A DNA stretch of 64,000 bases from Flavobacterium cellulosilyticum (GTDB lineage Bacteria; Bacteroidota; Bacteroidia; Flavobacteriales; Flavobacteriaceae), in assembly GCF_004349355.1 (NCBI RefSeq), contig NZ_SMFK01000001.1, positions 1-64,000 of the forward strand. Reading direction: 5' to 3'. Positions 37,631-46,962 of the stretch are shown one piece after another; within the stretch, counting starts at the first letter, position 1; every line of letters begins with the position of its first letter. A program made the position numbers and the translations under genes. The notes below the pieces were generated by a model. The model was not told where the DNA came from. It searched no databases and saw only the letters and a list, made by a program, of their open reading frames with translations.

Positions 37631-37687
37631 TTTTAGTGTTTTTTATTATTGTTGTTTTTAATCAAACATTCTAAAATCTTTTGTTGA

Positions 37688-38689
37688 CTACATCCTCGCC
37701 ATCGAAACCCTTGGCTTATAATCCTTCGCAATATCAGCAATCAATTTAATGTGTGCTGGAGTTGTTCCGCAACAACCACCAATTATATTTATTAAATTAT
37801 CGTCTAAATACTCTTTGATGAAAGCTTGTGTTTGTTCTGGGGTTTCGTCGTATTCTCCAAAGGCGTTTGGCAATCCTGCATTGGGATGTGCTGACACATT
37901 GAAAGAAGTGTTTTGAGACAAAGTCTGCAAATACGGTTTCAATAAATCGGCACCTAAAGCGCAATTGAAACCTACACTTAATAACGGAATGTGCGATACC
38001 GAAACCAAGAAAGCTTCTACCGTTTGTCCTGAAAGTGTTCTTCCTGATGCATCGGTAATTGTTCCTGAAACCATGATTGGAATATCAATGCCACGTTCGT
38101 CTTTAACTTGTTCGATAGCGAAAAGTGCTGCTTTGGCATTAAGCGTATCAAAAATAGTTTCTACCAATAACAAATCGCAACCTCCATCCATCAAGGCTTC
38201 TACTTGTTGTTTGTAAGCTATACGCAAATCATCAAAAGTTACGGCTCTGTAACCTGGATCATTCACGTCTGGAGACATACTCGCTGTACGGTTTGTTGGC
38301 CCGATCGAACCCGCAACAAAACGAGGTTTGTCAGGATTTTTTGCGGTGAATTCGTCGGCTACTTCACGGGCTAATTTTGCCGATTGGTAGTTTAATTCAT
38401 ATACATAGTCCTCTAAATGGTAATCCGCCATTCCGATAGTGGTTCCTGAGAAAGTATTGGTTTCTACAATATCAGCTCCCGCTTCGTAATACAAGGCATG
38501 CACTTCTTTGATGGCTTTCGGTTGTGTCAATGACAATAAATCGTTGTTCCCTTTTAGCGAATGTGGAAAATCCTTGAATTGTTCTCCTCGAAAATCTTCT
38601 TCGGAAAAATTATAGCGTTGCAACATCGTTCCCATCGCTCCATCGAGTACGAGAATTCGTTTTTTGATTTCTTCTTGAATGTTTGGCAT
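37688..38689 (-). CDS. metH: Homocysteine S-methyltransferase subunit of split MetH
   Basis: This 333-residue protein is the homocysteine-binding module. It has [12 protein letters not shown] at the start, [13 protein letters not shown] near 75 and the zinc-binding cysteines: [10 protein letters not shown] near residue 240 and [10 protein letters not shown] near 303. The three cysteine positions expected of zinc-dependent methyltransferases are present. Its partner is the large subunit at 33822-36503. A SAM-I riboswitch precedes it. Confidence 0.94.
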   Translation of the reverse strand: MPNIQEEIKKRILVLDGAMGTMLQRYNFSEEDFRGEQFKDFPHSLKGNNDLLSLTQPKAIKEVHALYYEAGADIVETNTFSGTTIGMADYHLEDYVYELNYQSAKLAREVADEFTAKNPDKPRFVAGSIGPTNRTASMSPDVNDPGYRAVTFDDLRIAYKQQVEALMDGGCDLLLVETIFDTLNAKAALFAIEQVKDERGIDIPIMVSGTITDASGRTLSGQTVEAFLVSVSHIPLLSVGFNCALGADLLKPYLQTLSQNTSFNVSAHPNAGLPNAFGEYDETPEQTQAFIKEYLDDNLINIIGGCCGTTPAHIKLIADIAKDYKPRVSMARM

Positions 38690-38802
38690 AATATTTAGCT
38701 TTTGGCTTTGAGCTTTTGGCTTTTGGCCGTGTTATTTTCACCTATTACGCAAAGGCGCAAAGGATTATATTCTAAACTCAGAATGTGTTGATTCCTATAT
38801 TT

Positions 38803-38883
38803 TTAGCCCTGATAGAAGTGGAAATCCTTTGTGGCTGGAGTTCAGCCGCAAAGATTATAACGTATAGCAGGATATAGCTCCTA
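38803..38883 (+). repeat. Dispersed intergenic repeat, copy 4
   Basis: The copy reads TTAGCCCTGATAGAAGTGGA, AATCCTTTG, GGCTGgagttCAGCC (pairing arms), AAAGATTATAACGTATAGCA and GGATATAGCTCC. It lies between the metH riboswitch leader and the metH start. A partial ACGCAAAGGCGCAAAG repeat lies just before it (near 38749). Confidence 0.75.
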
Positions 38884-38945
38884 AAAAAAAGCTACCGTTT
38901 CTAAAAAAATAAATGTTATCGTAAAATGGGAGAGGATTTCTCGCA

Positions 38946-39043
38946 GTTATCTTTTCCCGTTTGGGACAGAATGTAGCACCTTCTTTACGGCTAAAGGGTT
39001 GCTAAGGTTTCACTGGGTCTTTCCCTCCGCCTTTCGTGATAAC
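38946..39043 (-). promoter_or_regulatory. SAM-I riboswitch upstream of metH
   Basis: The minus strand has the S-box frame: P1 GTTATC (39043-39038), GGAGGGAAAGACCCAGTGAA, TTAGCAACCC, a GGCTAAA-side hairpin, AAGGTGCTACATTCTGTCCC, a small hairpin and GATAAC (38951-38946), which closes P1. These are the conserved pieces of SAM-I. When SAM is high, expression of metH should fall. The last P1 strand GATAAC occurs once more at 38920-38915, which could be an alternative partner. Confidence 0.92.
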
Positions 39044-39066
39044 AATCAGTAAAATTATGAGCGCTG

Positions 39067-39074
39067 CAAATGTA
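39067..39074 (-). promoter_or_regulatory. -7 element of the metH riboswitch transcript
   Basis: TACATTTG on the minus strand lies 23 bases upstream of riboswitch P1. A TTG at the usual distance is not obvious. Confidence 0.6.
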
Positions 39075-39288
39075 ATACTAAAAATTAAAATATGAAATAA
39101 TTTCTGTTTATGCTTTAAATAATTTAAAAATAGAAAATCAACCTACAATACTTCATTTTTTATAAATTAGTACGAAATACTAAGCGCTGTTTAAATAGAA
39201 TGTCATACTACATAACATAATTTAGCAAACGTTCAGATGAAAAAAAAAAATGTTATTTTAGTCCAAATCGATAAATAAATCCAGTCTT

Positions 39289-39621
39289 TTATGACTCTGG
39301 TGCAAGTGCAATCTCTAATCCTCCTAAAGCATTTGTTAGATAAATTTGGCATCCCAATCGACTATTGTCTTTTACATTAAAGGCTTCTGAGAGCATGGCT
39401 TCTTCGTCATCGCTCATTTCTGGCAAAGTCACTTGGTTTAATATATAACACTGGCAAGAGGCACACATAGCCATTCCGCCACATATTCCAATGGTTCCTG
39501 CTGGAGCCAATTCGTACGCACTCACGAGTTCCATGACATTCATATTCATGTCTGTGGGTGCTTGTACTTCGTGAGTTATTCCTTCTCTATCGGTAATTTT
39601 AATAGTTATATCCTGTGTCAT
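39289..39621 (-). CDS. 2Fe-2S ferredoxin
   Basis: This 110-residue adrenodoxin/plant-type ferredoxin has cluster cysteines in IGICGGMAMCASCQC (about residues 44-54) and a later LGCQIY. It probably passes electrons from the reductase encoded next door to the siroheme sulfite reductase at 42462-44552. The genes are in one direction, so cotranscription from the cysH promoter is likely. Confidence 0.9.
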   Translation of the reverse strand: MTQDITIKITDREGITHEVQAPTDMNMNVMELVSAYELAPAGTIGICGGMAMCASCQCYILNQVTLPEMSDDEEAMLSEAFNVKDNSRLGCQIYLTNALGGLEIALAPES

Positions 39622-39670
39622 ATTCTATATTTATGTATCAATACAATAAATTGCATTGATGTATTAATTT

Positions 39671-40723
39671 TTAATCTATTGCTTTAACTACTGATTTGGG
39701 TGCCTCCTTACGAGTACCGTCGAATCCATCGATACCTGAAACAGTAGTGTATTTCATGACAAATTTCTTGCCAGGATTGATAATTTGATAAGCTGCCTGA
39801 CACATTAAAGTTGCTTCATGGAAACCGCATAAAATCAATTTCAGTTTTCCTGGGTAGGTATTGACATCTCCTATGGCAAAAATTCCAGGAATATTGGTTT
39901 GATAATCCAACGCATTGTTTACTTTGATGGCATTTTTTTCGATTTCTAATCCCCAGTTTGCGATTGGACCTAATTTTGGTGTTAATCCAAAAAGCGGAAT
40001 AAAATAATCACAAGGAACGTTACGATGTGCACCATTTTCATCTAAATCTACAGACTCAATATGTTCAGCCCCTTTAATACCAACAACTTCGGCAGGTGTT
40101 ATTAATTTAATTTTTCCGGCGTCTTTTAATTCTTGTACTTTATCGACAGAATCCAAAGCACCTCTAAATTCATTTCTTCGGTGAACCAAAGTCACTTCGG
40201 AAGCAATATTAGAAAGAAAAATACTCCAGTCCAAAGCAGAATCTCCACCACCAGCAATTACGACTCTTTTATCTCTAAATTTTTCTGGGTTTTTGATAAA
40301 ATATTTGATTCCCTTGTCTTCATAAAATTTAAGTCCATCAATAAGCGGTTTTCTTGGTTCAAAACTCCCTAATCCACCGGCAATAGCGATAACAGGGGCG
40401 TTAAATTTCTTCCCTTTATTTGAAGTCACAATAAAACTTCCGTCTTCTTGTTTTTCGATGGTTTCGGCACGTTCACCAAATGTGAAACCTGGTTCAAATT
40501 GCTTGATTTGTTCCCTTAGATTATGTATTAAATCACCTGCCAATACTTCTGGAAAGCCCGGAATATCAAAAATAGGTTTTTTAGGATACAACTCGGACAA
40601 TTGACCTCCAGCTTGTGGCAAGGCATCCAAAATATGGCATTTTAATTTTAATAATCCTGCCTCAAAAACGGCGAATAAACCTGTTGGTCCCGCTCCTATT
40701 ATTAGTATATCTGTTTTAATCAT
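39671..40723 (-). CDS. Thioredoxin-reductase-like ferredoxin-NADP reductase
   Basis: This 350-residue flavoprotein has the FAD motif ILIIGAGPTGLFAVFEAG and PQAGGQLSELYP. The NADPH motif VVIAGGGDSALDW follows near residue 160. It lacks the CxxC redox pair of thioredoxin reductase, the mark of TrxR-like ferredoxin-NADP reductases. The start at 40723 is preferred; an upstream methionine at 40744 adds only MGGNTNK. Paired with the ferredoxin gene, it likely supplies electrons to sulfite reduction. Confidence 0.9.
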   Translation of the reverse strand: MIKTDILIIGAGPTGLFAVFEAGLLKLKCHILDALPQAGGQLSELYPKKPIFDIPGFPEVLAGDLIHNLREQIKQFEPGFTFGERAETIEKQEDGSFIVTSNKGKKFNAPVIAIAGGLGSFEPRKPLIDGLKFYEDKGIKYFIKNPEKFRDKRVVIAGGGDSALDWSIFLSNIASEVTLVHRRNEFRGALDSVDKVQELKDAGKIKLITPAEVVGIKGAEHIESVDLDENGAHRNVPCDYFIPLFGLTPKLGPIANWGLEIEKNAIKVNNALDYQTNIPGIFAIGDVNTYPGKLKLILCGFHEATLMCQAAYQIINPGKKFVMKYTTVSGIDGFDGTRKEAPKSVVKAID

Positions 40724-40809
40724 TTTATTTGTGTTACCTCCCACCAGTCTCCTCCAAAGGAAGGGGAACTGAGACAGAGTTGTTTATGGTTTATATTTAT
40801 GTATTCTGT

Positions 40810-41445
40810 TTATTCTTTGTTTTTCAAAGCTTGAGTGATTTCGTTCATTCGTTGCACTTTGTTTTCGAAGTTGCCTTTTAAGGTTTTACGATATTCGTTT
40901 AAGTTTTCGACCATTTTATTGATGTCTTCTGGAATTACCTCTTCAAAAAATTCGCGTAATCTTTTGGCTGTTGTTGGCGACTTCCCGTTGGTTGAGATGG
41001 CTATTTTTACGTTTCCTTTGGTTACGATACCCCCCAAATAATAATCACATAATGGCGGTGTATCGGCGATATTGCAAATCAAATATCTTCGTCGGGATAA
41101 ATCGTACACTCGCTTGTTGACTTTTAAATCATCGGTGCAAGCAATGACCATGTGGCGTTTTTTGAGCATTTTTTTCTTGAACTTCGCTTTAGTCAATTTT
41201 ACCGAAGGATGATTTTTGACTAGGGCTTCTAATTCAGGTAAAAACTGGGTTGCCACGACCTCAACATTAGCATTAGGACTGGATTTGAGCATGAAAGACA
41301 ATTTCTCTAAACCTACATTTCCTCCGCCTACTATAAGAACATTCAGATTGTGTAGTTTTAAAAAAATAGGATATAATTCGTTTCTTTCCGCAACACCTTC
41401 CAAAGGTGAGGAATCTTGATTATTTGAATTTATTTCGTCTGACAT
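40810..41445 (-). CDS. Precorrin-2 dehydrogenase (siroheme synthase N-terminal domain)
   Basis: This 211-residue protein is the SirC/CysG N-terminal-type NAD-dependent dehydrogenase. It has VLIVGGGNVGLEKLSFML near residue 37, TPPLCDYYLGGIVTKGNVKIAIST and TNGKSPTTAKRLREFFEE. It turns precorrin-2 into sirohydrochlorin, and in CysG-type enzymes also inserts iron. Together with CobA it makes siroheme for the sulfite reductase. The start at 41445 (MSDEIN) is chosen because farther in-frame codons fall in a dispersed repeat. Confidence 0.9.
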   Translation of the reverse strand: MSDEINSNNQDSSPLEGVAERNELYPIFLKLHNLNVLIVGGGNVGLEKLSFMLKSSPNANVEVVATQFLPELEALVKNHPSVKLTKAKFKKKMLKKRHMVIACTDDLKVNKRVYDLSRRRYLICNIADTPPLCDYYLGGIVTKGNVKIAISTNGKSPTTAKRLREFFEEVIPEDINKMVENLNEYRKTLKGNFENKVQRMNEITQALKNKE

Positions 41446-41506
41446 ATTACAATTGTATTTAGCGTTAGTATTTTCAAAACAATTAATATTCTGAAAAAAA
41501 AAATTT

Positions 41507-41662
41507 AAACCATTAAGAAAATTAAGGTTCATTAAGAAAAAAGAAAACATTAATCTTTAAAAAATTAAATTCGCTCTCGTTTTGCTCAAAAAAATTAAAC
41601 CATCAAGAAATTTAAGCTTTATTAAGTCAAAACTTAATTTCCTTAATTTCCTTAATGGTTTA
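41507..41662. repeat. AAACCATTAAG-type dispersed repeat pair
   Basis: AAACCATTAAGAAAATTAAG at 41507 and AAACCATCAAGAAATTTAAG at 41596 are direct copies, and CCTTAATGGTTT closes the block in inverted orientation at about 41651. It is related to the block at 29882-30044. Confidence 0.65.
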
Positions 41663-41683
41663 AAAAATGGGCCGAAAAATAAT

Positions 41684-42469
41684 TTATCCTCTAGCGCAAA
41701 TCTTATTTGACTCCAGTTCTTTGTATATTTCTTTGAGATTATTTCGTTCTCGGACTACTTCTCCGATGACAATAATCGCTGGATTACTTAATTTTTGCTC
41801 CAATACAATTCCTTGAATGGTGTCTATGGTTCCAATGCCCACTTTTTCAGTTGGAGTTGTTCCGTTTTGAATAATTGCAATAGGGGTTTTTCCTTTGGAT
41901 TCGTTTTGGAACAAAGTAACTATTTGTTCTAATTTACTCATTCCCATCAAAATTACGACTGTTGCCGATGATTGAGCCGCAAGGGCAATATCATTGGATA
42001 AATTCCTGTCGGATGTTGTTCCTGTGATGACCCAAAAACTTTCTGACACCCCCCTTTTTGTCAATGAAATTCCTTGATAAGCTGGAACGGCAATGGCTGA
42101 AGAAATTCCCGGAACCACAAAAGTTGGAATTCCGAAACTTTCTACAAATTCTATTTCTTCGCTTCCTCGTCCAAAAATGAAGGGATCTCCGCCTTTCAAT
42201 CGAACCACATTTCCATACGTAAGGGCATTATCAACAATCAACTGATTAATTTGATCCTGCGTATACGAATGAGCTCCTTTTCTTTTCCCTACGAAAATCC
42301 GTAAGGCAGTTTTGGGTGCGTGATTCATTATTTCCTCATTGGCCAAAGCATCATACAAAACCACATTCGCTTCAGCAAGTGCCCGCACGCCTTTGAGCGT
42401 AAGCAAGTCGGGATCACCCGGACCCGCACCTACTAAAGTTACTTTTGGTTTTATACTATTATTAAGCAT
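41684..42469 (-). CDS. cobA: Uroporphyrinogen-III C-methyltransferase
   Basis: This 261-residue SAM-dependent enzyme methylates uroporphyrinogen III at C2 and C7 to precorrin-2. It has VTLVGAGPGDPDLLTLKGVRAL at the start, VRLKGGDPFIFGRGSEE near residue 88 and GISSAIAVPAYQGISLTKRG. Its first codons overlap the end of the sulfite reductase gene by 8 bases, which suggests coupled translation for siroheme supply. Confidence 0.95.
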   Translation of the reverse strand: MLNNSIKPKVTLVGAGPGDPDLLTLKGVRALAEANVVLYDALANEEIMNHAPKTALRIFVGKRKGAHSYTQDQINQLIVDNALTYGNVVRLKGGDPFIFGRGSEEIEFVESFGIPTFVVPGISSAIAVPAYQGISLTKRGVSESFWVITGTTSDRNLSNDIALAAQSSATVVILMGMSKLEQIVTLFQNESKGKTPIAIIQNGTTPTEKVGIGTIDTIQGIVLEQKLSNPAIIVIGEVVRERNNLKEIYKELESNKICARG

Positions 42470-44552
42470 TCGCTAAATCTTTTGCTCTGTAATCTTCTAA
42501 TTTTTGGAAAAACTCGGTTACTTCTTGAATGTATTTTTTTGCAAATGCTTCAGAAGGTTCGTTTTGATTGATCTGATACACGACATCTTTGAAAGAAGCT
42601 CCTAACTCAATTTTATTAGAATCTATAAAATAAGTGTCAAATAAATCGATAATACCAGCGTGGTGATTCGTTTTTTGGCTTTCTGCCAATAACAAGGCTT
42701 TTGCTCCATTTACGAAACCAGCATAGGCTAAATAAATAGCATCTGACCATTTTTTATCTTCGAAAGCTTCATTGGCAAAAGTGATTTTGTCTTTAGCTTC
42801 GAATAATAAAGTCGCAACTAAATCAATTACAACACCAGCACATTCTCCAACTCCAATTGCTTTTACATAATTGTCTGCATTTCCCCAATCTACGAAATCC
42901 TCTTCCGTAAGGTTGGTTACATCAGATAAAGGTTTCAAAAAGTCGAAGAAATACGTTTGCCCTTTTGCATCATAATGTTCTAGGAAAGAATTTCCGTTTG
43001 CATTCGCTTCGAAATCTGCTAAAATTGCGCGCAAAGCATCAGGACCACGACGGCTAGGAATTTTGATTACTTTATCAGCAAATCTTCCTACTCCATTTCC
43101 TAAATTTCCACCACCCAGTAATACTTGAAGTGCTGGTGCAACTAATTTCCCTGAATTGATAGACATTCCTTGGAAACCAATATGCGCCATATTATGTTGT
43201 CCACAAGCATTCATACAACCACTAATTTTAATTGTTAGATCAGTATTGTTGGCGTATTGTGGGTATTCTGCTGCTAAAACCCTTTCTAATTCTGCAGCTA
43301 TTCCAGTACTGCTAGCTATTCCTAAATTACAAGTATCTGTACCAGGACAAGCGGTGATATCGCCAATAGTATCGTAACCTAAAGTCACCATATCCAATGT
43401 AGCTAATTCTTGGTAGAAAAATCCTAAATTTTCTGCTTTAATGTTGCGAATAACAATGTTTTGTCTTAATGAAAAACGCAATTCGTTGGTTCCGTAATTT
43501 TTGATCAAATCGGCCAATTGTCTTGCTTTGTCTGTATAAAAATCCCCTAAGGCAACTTTCACTCCAATGGCAAAATAACCAGCTTGTTTTTGAGCAAATA
43601 CGTTCGATTTTTTCCACGCTTCGAAAGCTACAGCATCATCAACTGTAACGGTAGGTACTGATAATAGTGTTTCTGGTATAGCACCATCAAAAGCAGTTGT
43701 ATCTATTTCGAAAGAATGATAGGGTAAAGCTTTTTTCTCTGCTTCAACCAATTTCAAGAACTCGTCTCTTCCTAAATCTTTAATCAAGAATTTCAAACGA
43801 GCTTTTAATCTTTTAGATCTTTCACCGTAACGGTCAAAAATTCTTAGAACTCCTTCAATTGTTGGAATTAATTGATTTACGGGAATAAATTCTGATAATA
43901 ATTCAGCGTGATGTGGCTGTGAGCCTAATCCTCCACCCAACATTACTTTGAATCCTTTTTTGCCATCTACAATTTTTGGTATAAATCCTAAATCGTGTAA
44001 ATAACTCAAAGCAGTATCTTTATCCGAAGACGAAAATGACATTTTGAATTTACGCCCCATTTCTTGACAAATAGGATTTCTCAAGAAAAATTGAAAGGCA
44101 GCGTGTGCATAAGGCGAAACATCAAATGGTTCCTCTACATCGATTCCTGCCGTCTCACTAGCTGTAATATTTCTCACGGTATTTCCGCAAGCCTCGCGAA
44201 GTGTGATATCACTTTTTTCTAATTCAGCCCAAAGTTCTGGTGTTCTATCTAAACTCACATAGTGAATTTGAATATCCTGACGTGTTGTAATGTGCAATCG
44301 TCCGGTAGAATATTCATCTGAAACTTTGCAAATTCGGTTTAATTGCTCACTGCTCACTTTACCAAAAGGCAATTTGATACGTATCATTTGAACGCCTTCT
44401 TGACGTTGACCATATACTCCTCTTGCTAAACGAAGACTACGAAAACGTTCGTCATCGATTTTACCATCTTTAAATAAGGCTATTTTTCTTTCTAAATCGA
44501 TAATGTCTTTTTGGACAATTGGATCTTCTATTTCTGTTCTAAAACTTTGCAT
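42462..44552 (-). CDS. Siroheme sulfite/nitrite reductase with C-terminal HEPN-like domain
   Basis: This 696-residue protein has two ferredoxin-like/reductase repeats. The 4Fe-4S/siroheme cysteines are in TACPGTDTCNLG (near residue 401) and ISGCMNACGQH (near 443). The C-terminal 140 residues (about 555-696) are helical (FANEAFEDKKWSDAIYLAYAGFV ... LAESQKTNHHAGIIDLF), which resembles a HEPN domain. In this cysH-cysD-cysN neighbourhood sulfite is the expected substrate. HEPN fusions to this reductase recur in Flavobacteriia; the role of the extension is unknown. Confidence 0.9.
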   Translation of the reverse strand: MQSFRTEIEDPIVQKDIIDLERKIALFKDGKIDDERFRSLRLARGVYGQRQEGVQMIRIKLPFGKVSSEQLNRICKVSDEYSTGRLHITTRQDIQIHYVSLDRTPELWAELEKSDITLREACGNTVRNITASETAGIDVEEPFDVSPYAHAAFQFFLRNPICQEMGRKFKMSFSSSDKDTALSYLHDLGFIPKIVDGKKGFKVMLGGGLGSQPHHAELLSEFIPVNQLIPTIEGVLRIFDRYGERSKRLKARLKFLIKDLGRDEFLKLVEAEKKALPYHSFEIDTTAFDGAIPETLLSVPTVTVDDAVAFEAWKKSNVFAQKQAGYFAIGVKVALGDFYTDKARQLADLIKNYGTNELRFSLRQNIVIRNIKAENLGFFYQELATLDMVTLGYDTIGDITACPGTDTCNLGIASSTGIAAELERVLAAEYPQYANNTDLTIKISGCMNACGQHNMAHIGFQGMSINSGKLVAPALQVLLGGGNLGNGVGRFADKVIKIPSRRGPDALRAILADFEANANGNSFLEHYDAKGQTYFFDFLKPLSDVTNLTEEDFVDWGNADNYVKAIGVGECAGVVIDLVATLLFEAKDKITFANEAFEDKKWSDAIYLAYAGFVNGAKALLLAESQKTNHHAGIIDLFDTYFIDSNKIELGASFKDVVYQINQNEPSEAFAKKYIQEVTEFFQKLEDYRAKDLANA

Positions 44553-44647
44553 AATTTTTAGCTTTTAGCTATTAGCTGATGGCTGTTAGCTGTTTATGAT
44601 TTTTGTTTTTCGCTTTTAACTTTTGCCAAGTGGCTTTTACCTAATGG

Positions 44648-45892
44648 CTATTTTATAAATCCTACTCCTGCAGTTGTGTTAGTCGCTGCATCTATTAATA
44701 TAAAAGCACCGTTTGATTTGTTGTCATTATAGGCATCAAAATAAATGGCTTTGCTCAATTTAATATTCACTTCTCCAATTTCATTTATAGCTAATTGAGA
44801 TGCTTCTTTTGTTCCTGAATAATCAGTAGCAATTACATTCTTTACACTATCAATTTTGGCTAAAACTCTGTTCGTATTGTGTTGTACAAAATATTTTGCC
44901 CCTGGAACTAGTTTTTTACTGTCCATCCAACAAACCGTTGTGTTGATGTCTTTTTCAACTTTAGGTAATTCGCCAGATTTTACAATCATGTCTCCTCTAG
45001 TTACATTGATGTCGTTTTCTAACTCAATTGTAATAGAAGATCCCGCAGTGGCTTCCTCATATTGCTCTTCAAAAAAGCGAATGTTCGTCACTTTAGATTC
45101 TGTCAAAGAAGGCAGGACAGTAACGGCATCACCAACTTTTATATTATTACCATATAATTTTCCAGCATATCCTCTAAAATCATGATATTGCTCCGTTTTT
45201 GGGCGAATAACTGTTTGAACTGGAAAACGCGCTTGTCCATTATCGTAAATGTCTTTTGGTTCTAAAGCTTCTAAATGTTCCAAAATAGTTTGACCATCAT
45301 ACCAAGGCATTTCTCCTAATGATTCTACAACATTATCTCCAGTCAAAGCACTCAAAGGAATATAACTTACGTTTTGTTCTTTGTAGGCGCTTTTTGCATT
45401 TAATGCTTGAAAATCCGCTTTAATTTTGTTGTACACTTCTTCCGAATAATCAACTAAATCCATTTTATTTACTGCAACAATTACGTCTTTTACTCTCAAT
45501 AAATTATTAATGAAAAAGTGACGATACGTTTGCTCAATTACGCCTTTACGAGCATCAATCAAAATAATAGACACTTGAGAAGTCGAAGCACCTGTAACCA
45601 TGTTACGTGTGTATTCTACGTGTCCCGGAGTATCTGCGATGATGTAACTTTTCTTAGCAGTAGAAAAATAAATATGAGCTACGTCGATAGTGATTCCTTG
45701 CTCTCTTTCTGCAACTAATCCGTCAGTAGCCAAAGAAAAGTCAAGATAATCATATCCTTTTTGCTTGCTGCTTTTTTCTATTGCTTCTAATTTATCTGTA
45801 GTTAACGATTGAGTATCGTATAATAATCTTCCAATTAATGTACTCTTTCCGTCATCTACACTTCCTGCTGTTGCTATTTTTAAAACTTCCAT
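44648..45892 (-). CDS. cysN: Sulfate adenylyltransferase subunit 1 (GTPase)
   Basis: This 414-residue CysN subunit has the GTPase motifs GSVDDGKSTLIGRLLYD, DTPGHVEYTRNM and NKMDLVD, and an EF-Tu-like second domain. It drives adenylylation of sulfate by CysD at the cost of GTP. No APS kinase (cysC) domain is attached, consistent with direct use of APS by CysH. It follows cysD in the operon with a gap of 104 bases that holds GTTTAAA-type repeats. Confidence 0.95.
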   Translation of the reverse strand: MEVLKIATAGSVDDGKSTLIGRLLYDTQSLTTDKLEAIEKSSKQKGYDYLDFSLATDGLVAEREQGITIDVAHIYFSTAKKSYIIADTPGHVEYTRNMVTGASTSQVSIILIDARKGVIEQTYRHFFINNLLRVKDVIVAVNKMDLVDYSEEVYNKIKADFQALNAKSAYKEQNVSYIPLSALTGDNVVESLGEMPWYDGQTILEHLEALEPKDIYDNGQARFPVQTVIRPKTEQYHDFRGYAGKLYGNNIKVGDAVTVLPSLTESKVTNIRFFEEQYEEATAGSSITIELENDINVTRGDMIVKSGELPKVEKDINTTVCWMDSKKLVPGAKYFVQHNTNRVLAKIDSVKNVIATDYSGTKEASQLAINEIGEVNIKLSKAIYFDAYNDNKSNGAFILIDAATNTTAGVGFIK

Positions 45893-45996
45893 TTTTTATT
45901 TTTTGTTTAAAGTTTAAAAGGTTTAAAGTTTGAACTAAAATCCAACTTTTTTATACCTTTCACTTATGCCTTATTACTTTTGACTTTTGACTTATT

Positions 45997-46896
45997 TTAA
46001 AAATACCCTTGTTGTTTTCTTTTTTCCATCGCAGCCTCAGAACGTTTATCGTCGATTCTGGCACCTCTTTCGGAGATGGTTGACAACCTAATTTCGCCAA
46101 CTACCTCAGAGATTGTAGCTGCATAAGAATCAACAGCTGCTGTACAACTCATATCTCCTACAGTTCTAAAACGAACAATTCTTTCTTCAACAACTTCATC
46201 TTCGTCTTGATAAACAAAAGGAGAATGCGACCAAATCATACCATCACGAATAAATACTTTACGTTTGTGTGAAAAGTAAATCGATGGAATTTCAATTTGC
46301 TCTTGTTCGATATAACTCCAAACATCTAATTCTGTCCAATTCGAAATTGGAAAAACACGTACGTTTTGACCATTTTCTATTTTACCGTTCAATAAATCAA
46401 ACAATTCTGGACGTTGGTTTTTTTCGTCCCATTGGCCAAAATCATCACGAACAGAGAAAATACGTTCTTTTGCTCTTGCTTTTTCTTCGTCACGACGTGC
46501 ACCACCAATACAAGCATCAAATTTGAATTCTGCGATAGCATCCAACAAAGTAGTTGTTTGCAAGCTATTTCGACTTGAATATTTTCCTGATTCTTCTACT
46601 ACTTTTCCTTCATCGATAGCATCCTGTACATGACGAACAATTAATTCTAAACCTAATTCTTTTACCAATCGATCTCTAAATTCAATAGTTTCAGGGAAAT
46701 TATGCCCTGTATCTACGTGCAACAAAGGAAAAGGAATTTTCGCAGGGAAAAATGCTTTTTGTGCCAAACGCACCAGCGTTATTGAATCTTTTCCACCGGA
46801 GAAAAGCAAAACTGGTTTGTCAAACTGAGAGATAACCTCTCTGAAAATGTAAATCGCTTCGCTTTCTAAAGCATTTGTTTTTAATATTGAACTCAT
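45997..46896 (-). CDS. cysD: Sulfate adenylyltransferase subunit 2
   Basis: This 299-residue ATP-PP-loop enzyme transfers AMP to sulfate. FSGGKDSITLVRLA is at residues 33-46, and HVDTGHNFPETIEFRD, GGARRDEEKARAKER and RFRTVGDMSCTAAV follow the family. The start follows the end of cysH by 66 bases, a gap filled with GGTTAATC-like repeats (46920-46960). Confidence 0.96.
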   Translation of the reverse strand: MSSILKTNALESEAIYIFREVISQFDKPVLLFSGGKDSITLVRLAQKAFFPAKIPFPLLHVDTGHNFPETIEFRDRLVKELGLELIVRHVQDAIDEGKVVEESGKYSSRNSLQTTTLLDAIAEFKFDACIGGARRDEEKARAKERIFSVRDDFGQWDEKNQRPELFDLLNGKIENGQNVRVFPISNWTELDVWSYIEQEQIEIPSIYFSHKRKVFIRDGMIWSHSPFVYQDEDEVVEERIVRFRTVGDMSCTAAVDSYAATISEVVGEIRLSTISERGARIDDKRSEAAMEKRKQQGYF

Positions 46897-46962
46897 TATT
46901 ATTTGATAATTTGTTTATTCGGTTAATCGGTTAATCGATTAAACACCTAAACGATTAAACTT

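Noticed and set aside
41446..41550. N-terminal extension of the SirC-like protein to 41550
   Set aside because: The added residues (MFSFFLMNLNFLNGLNFFFQ) come from translation of the dispersed AAACCATTAAG repeat.
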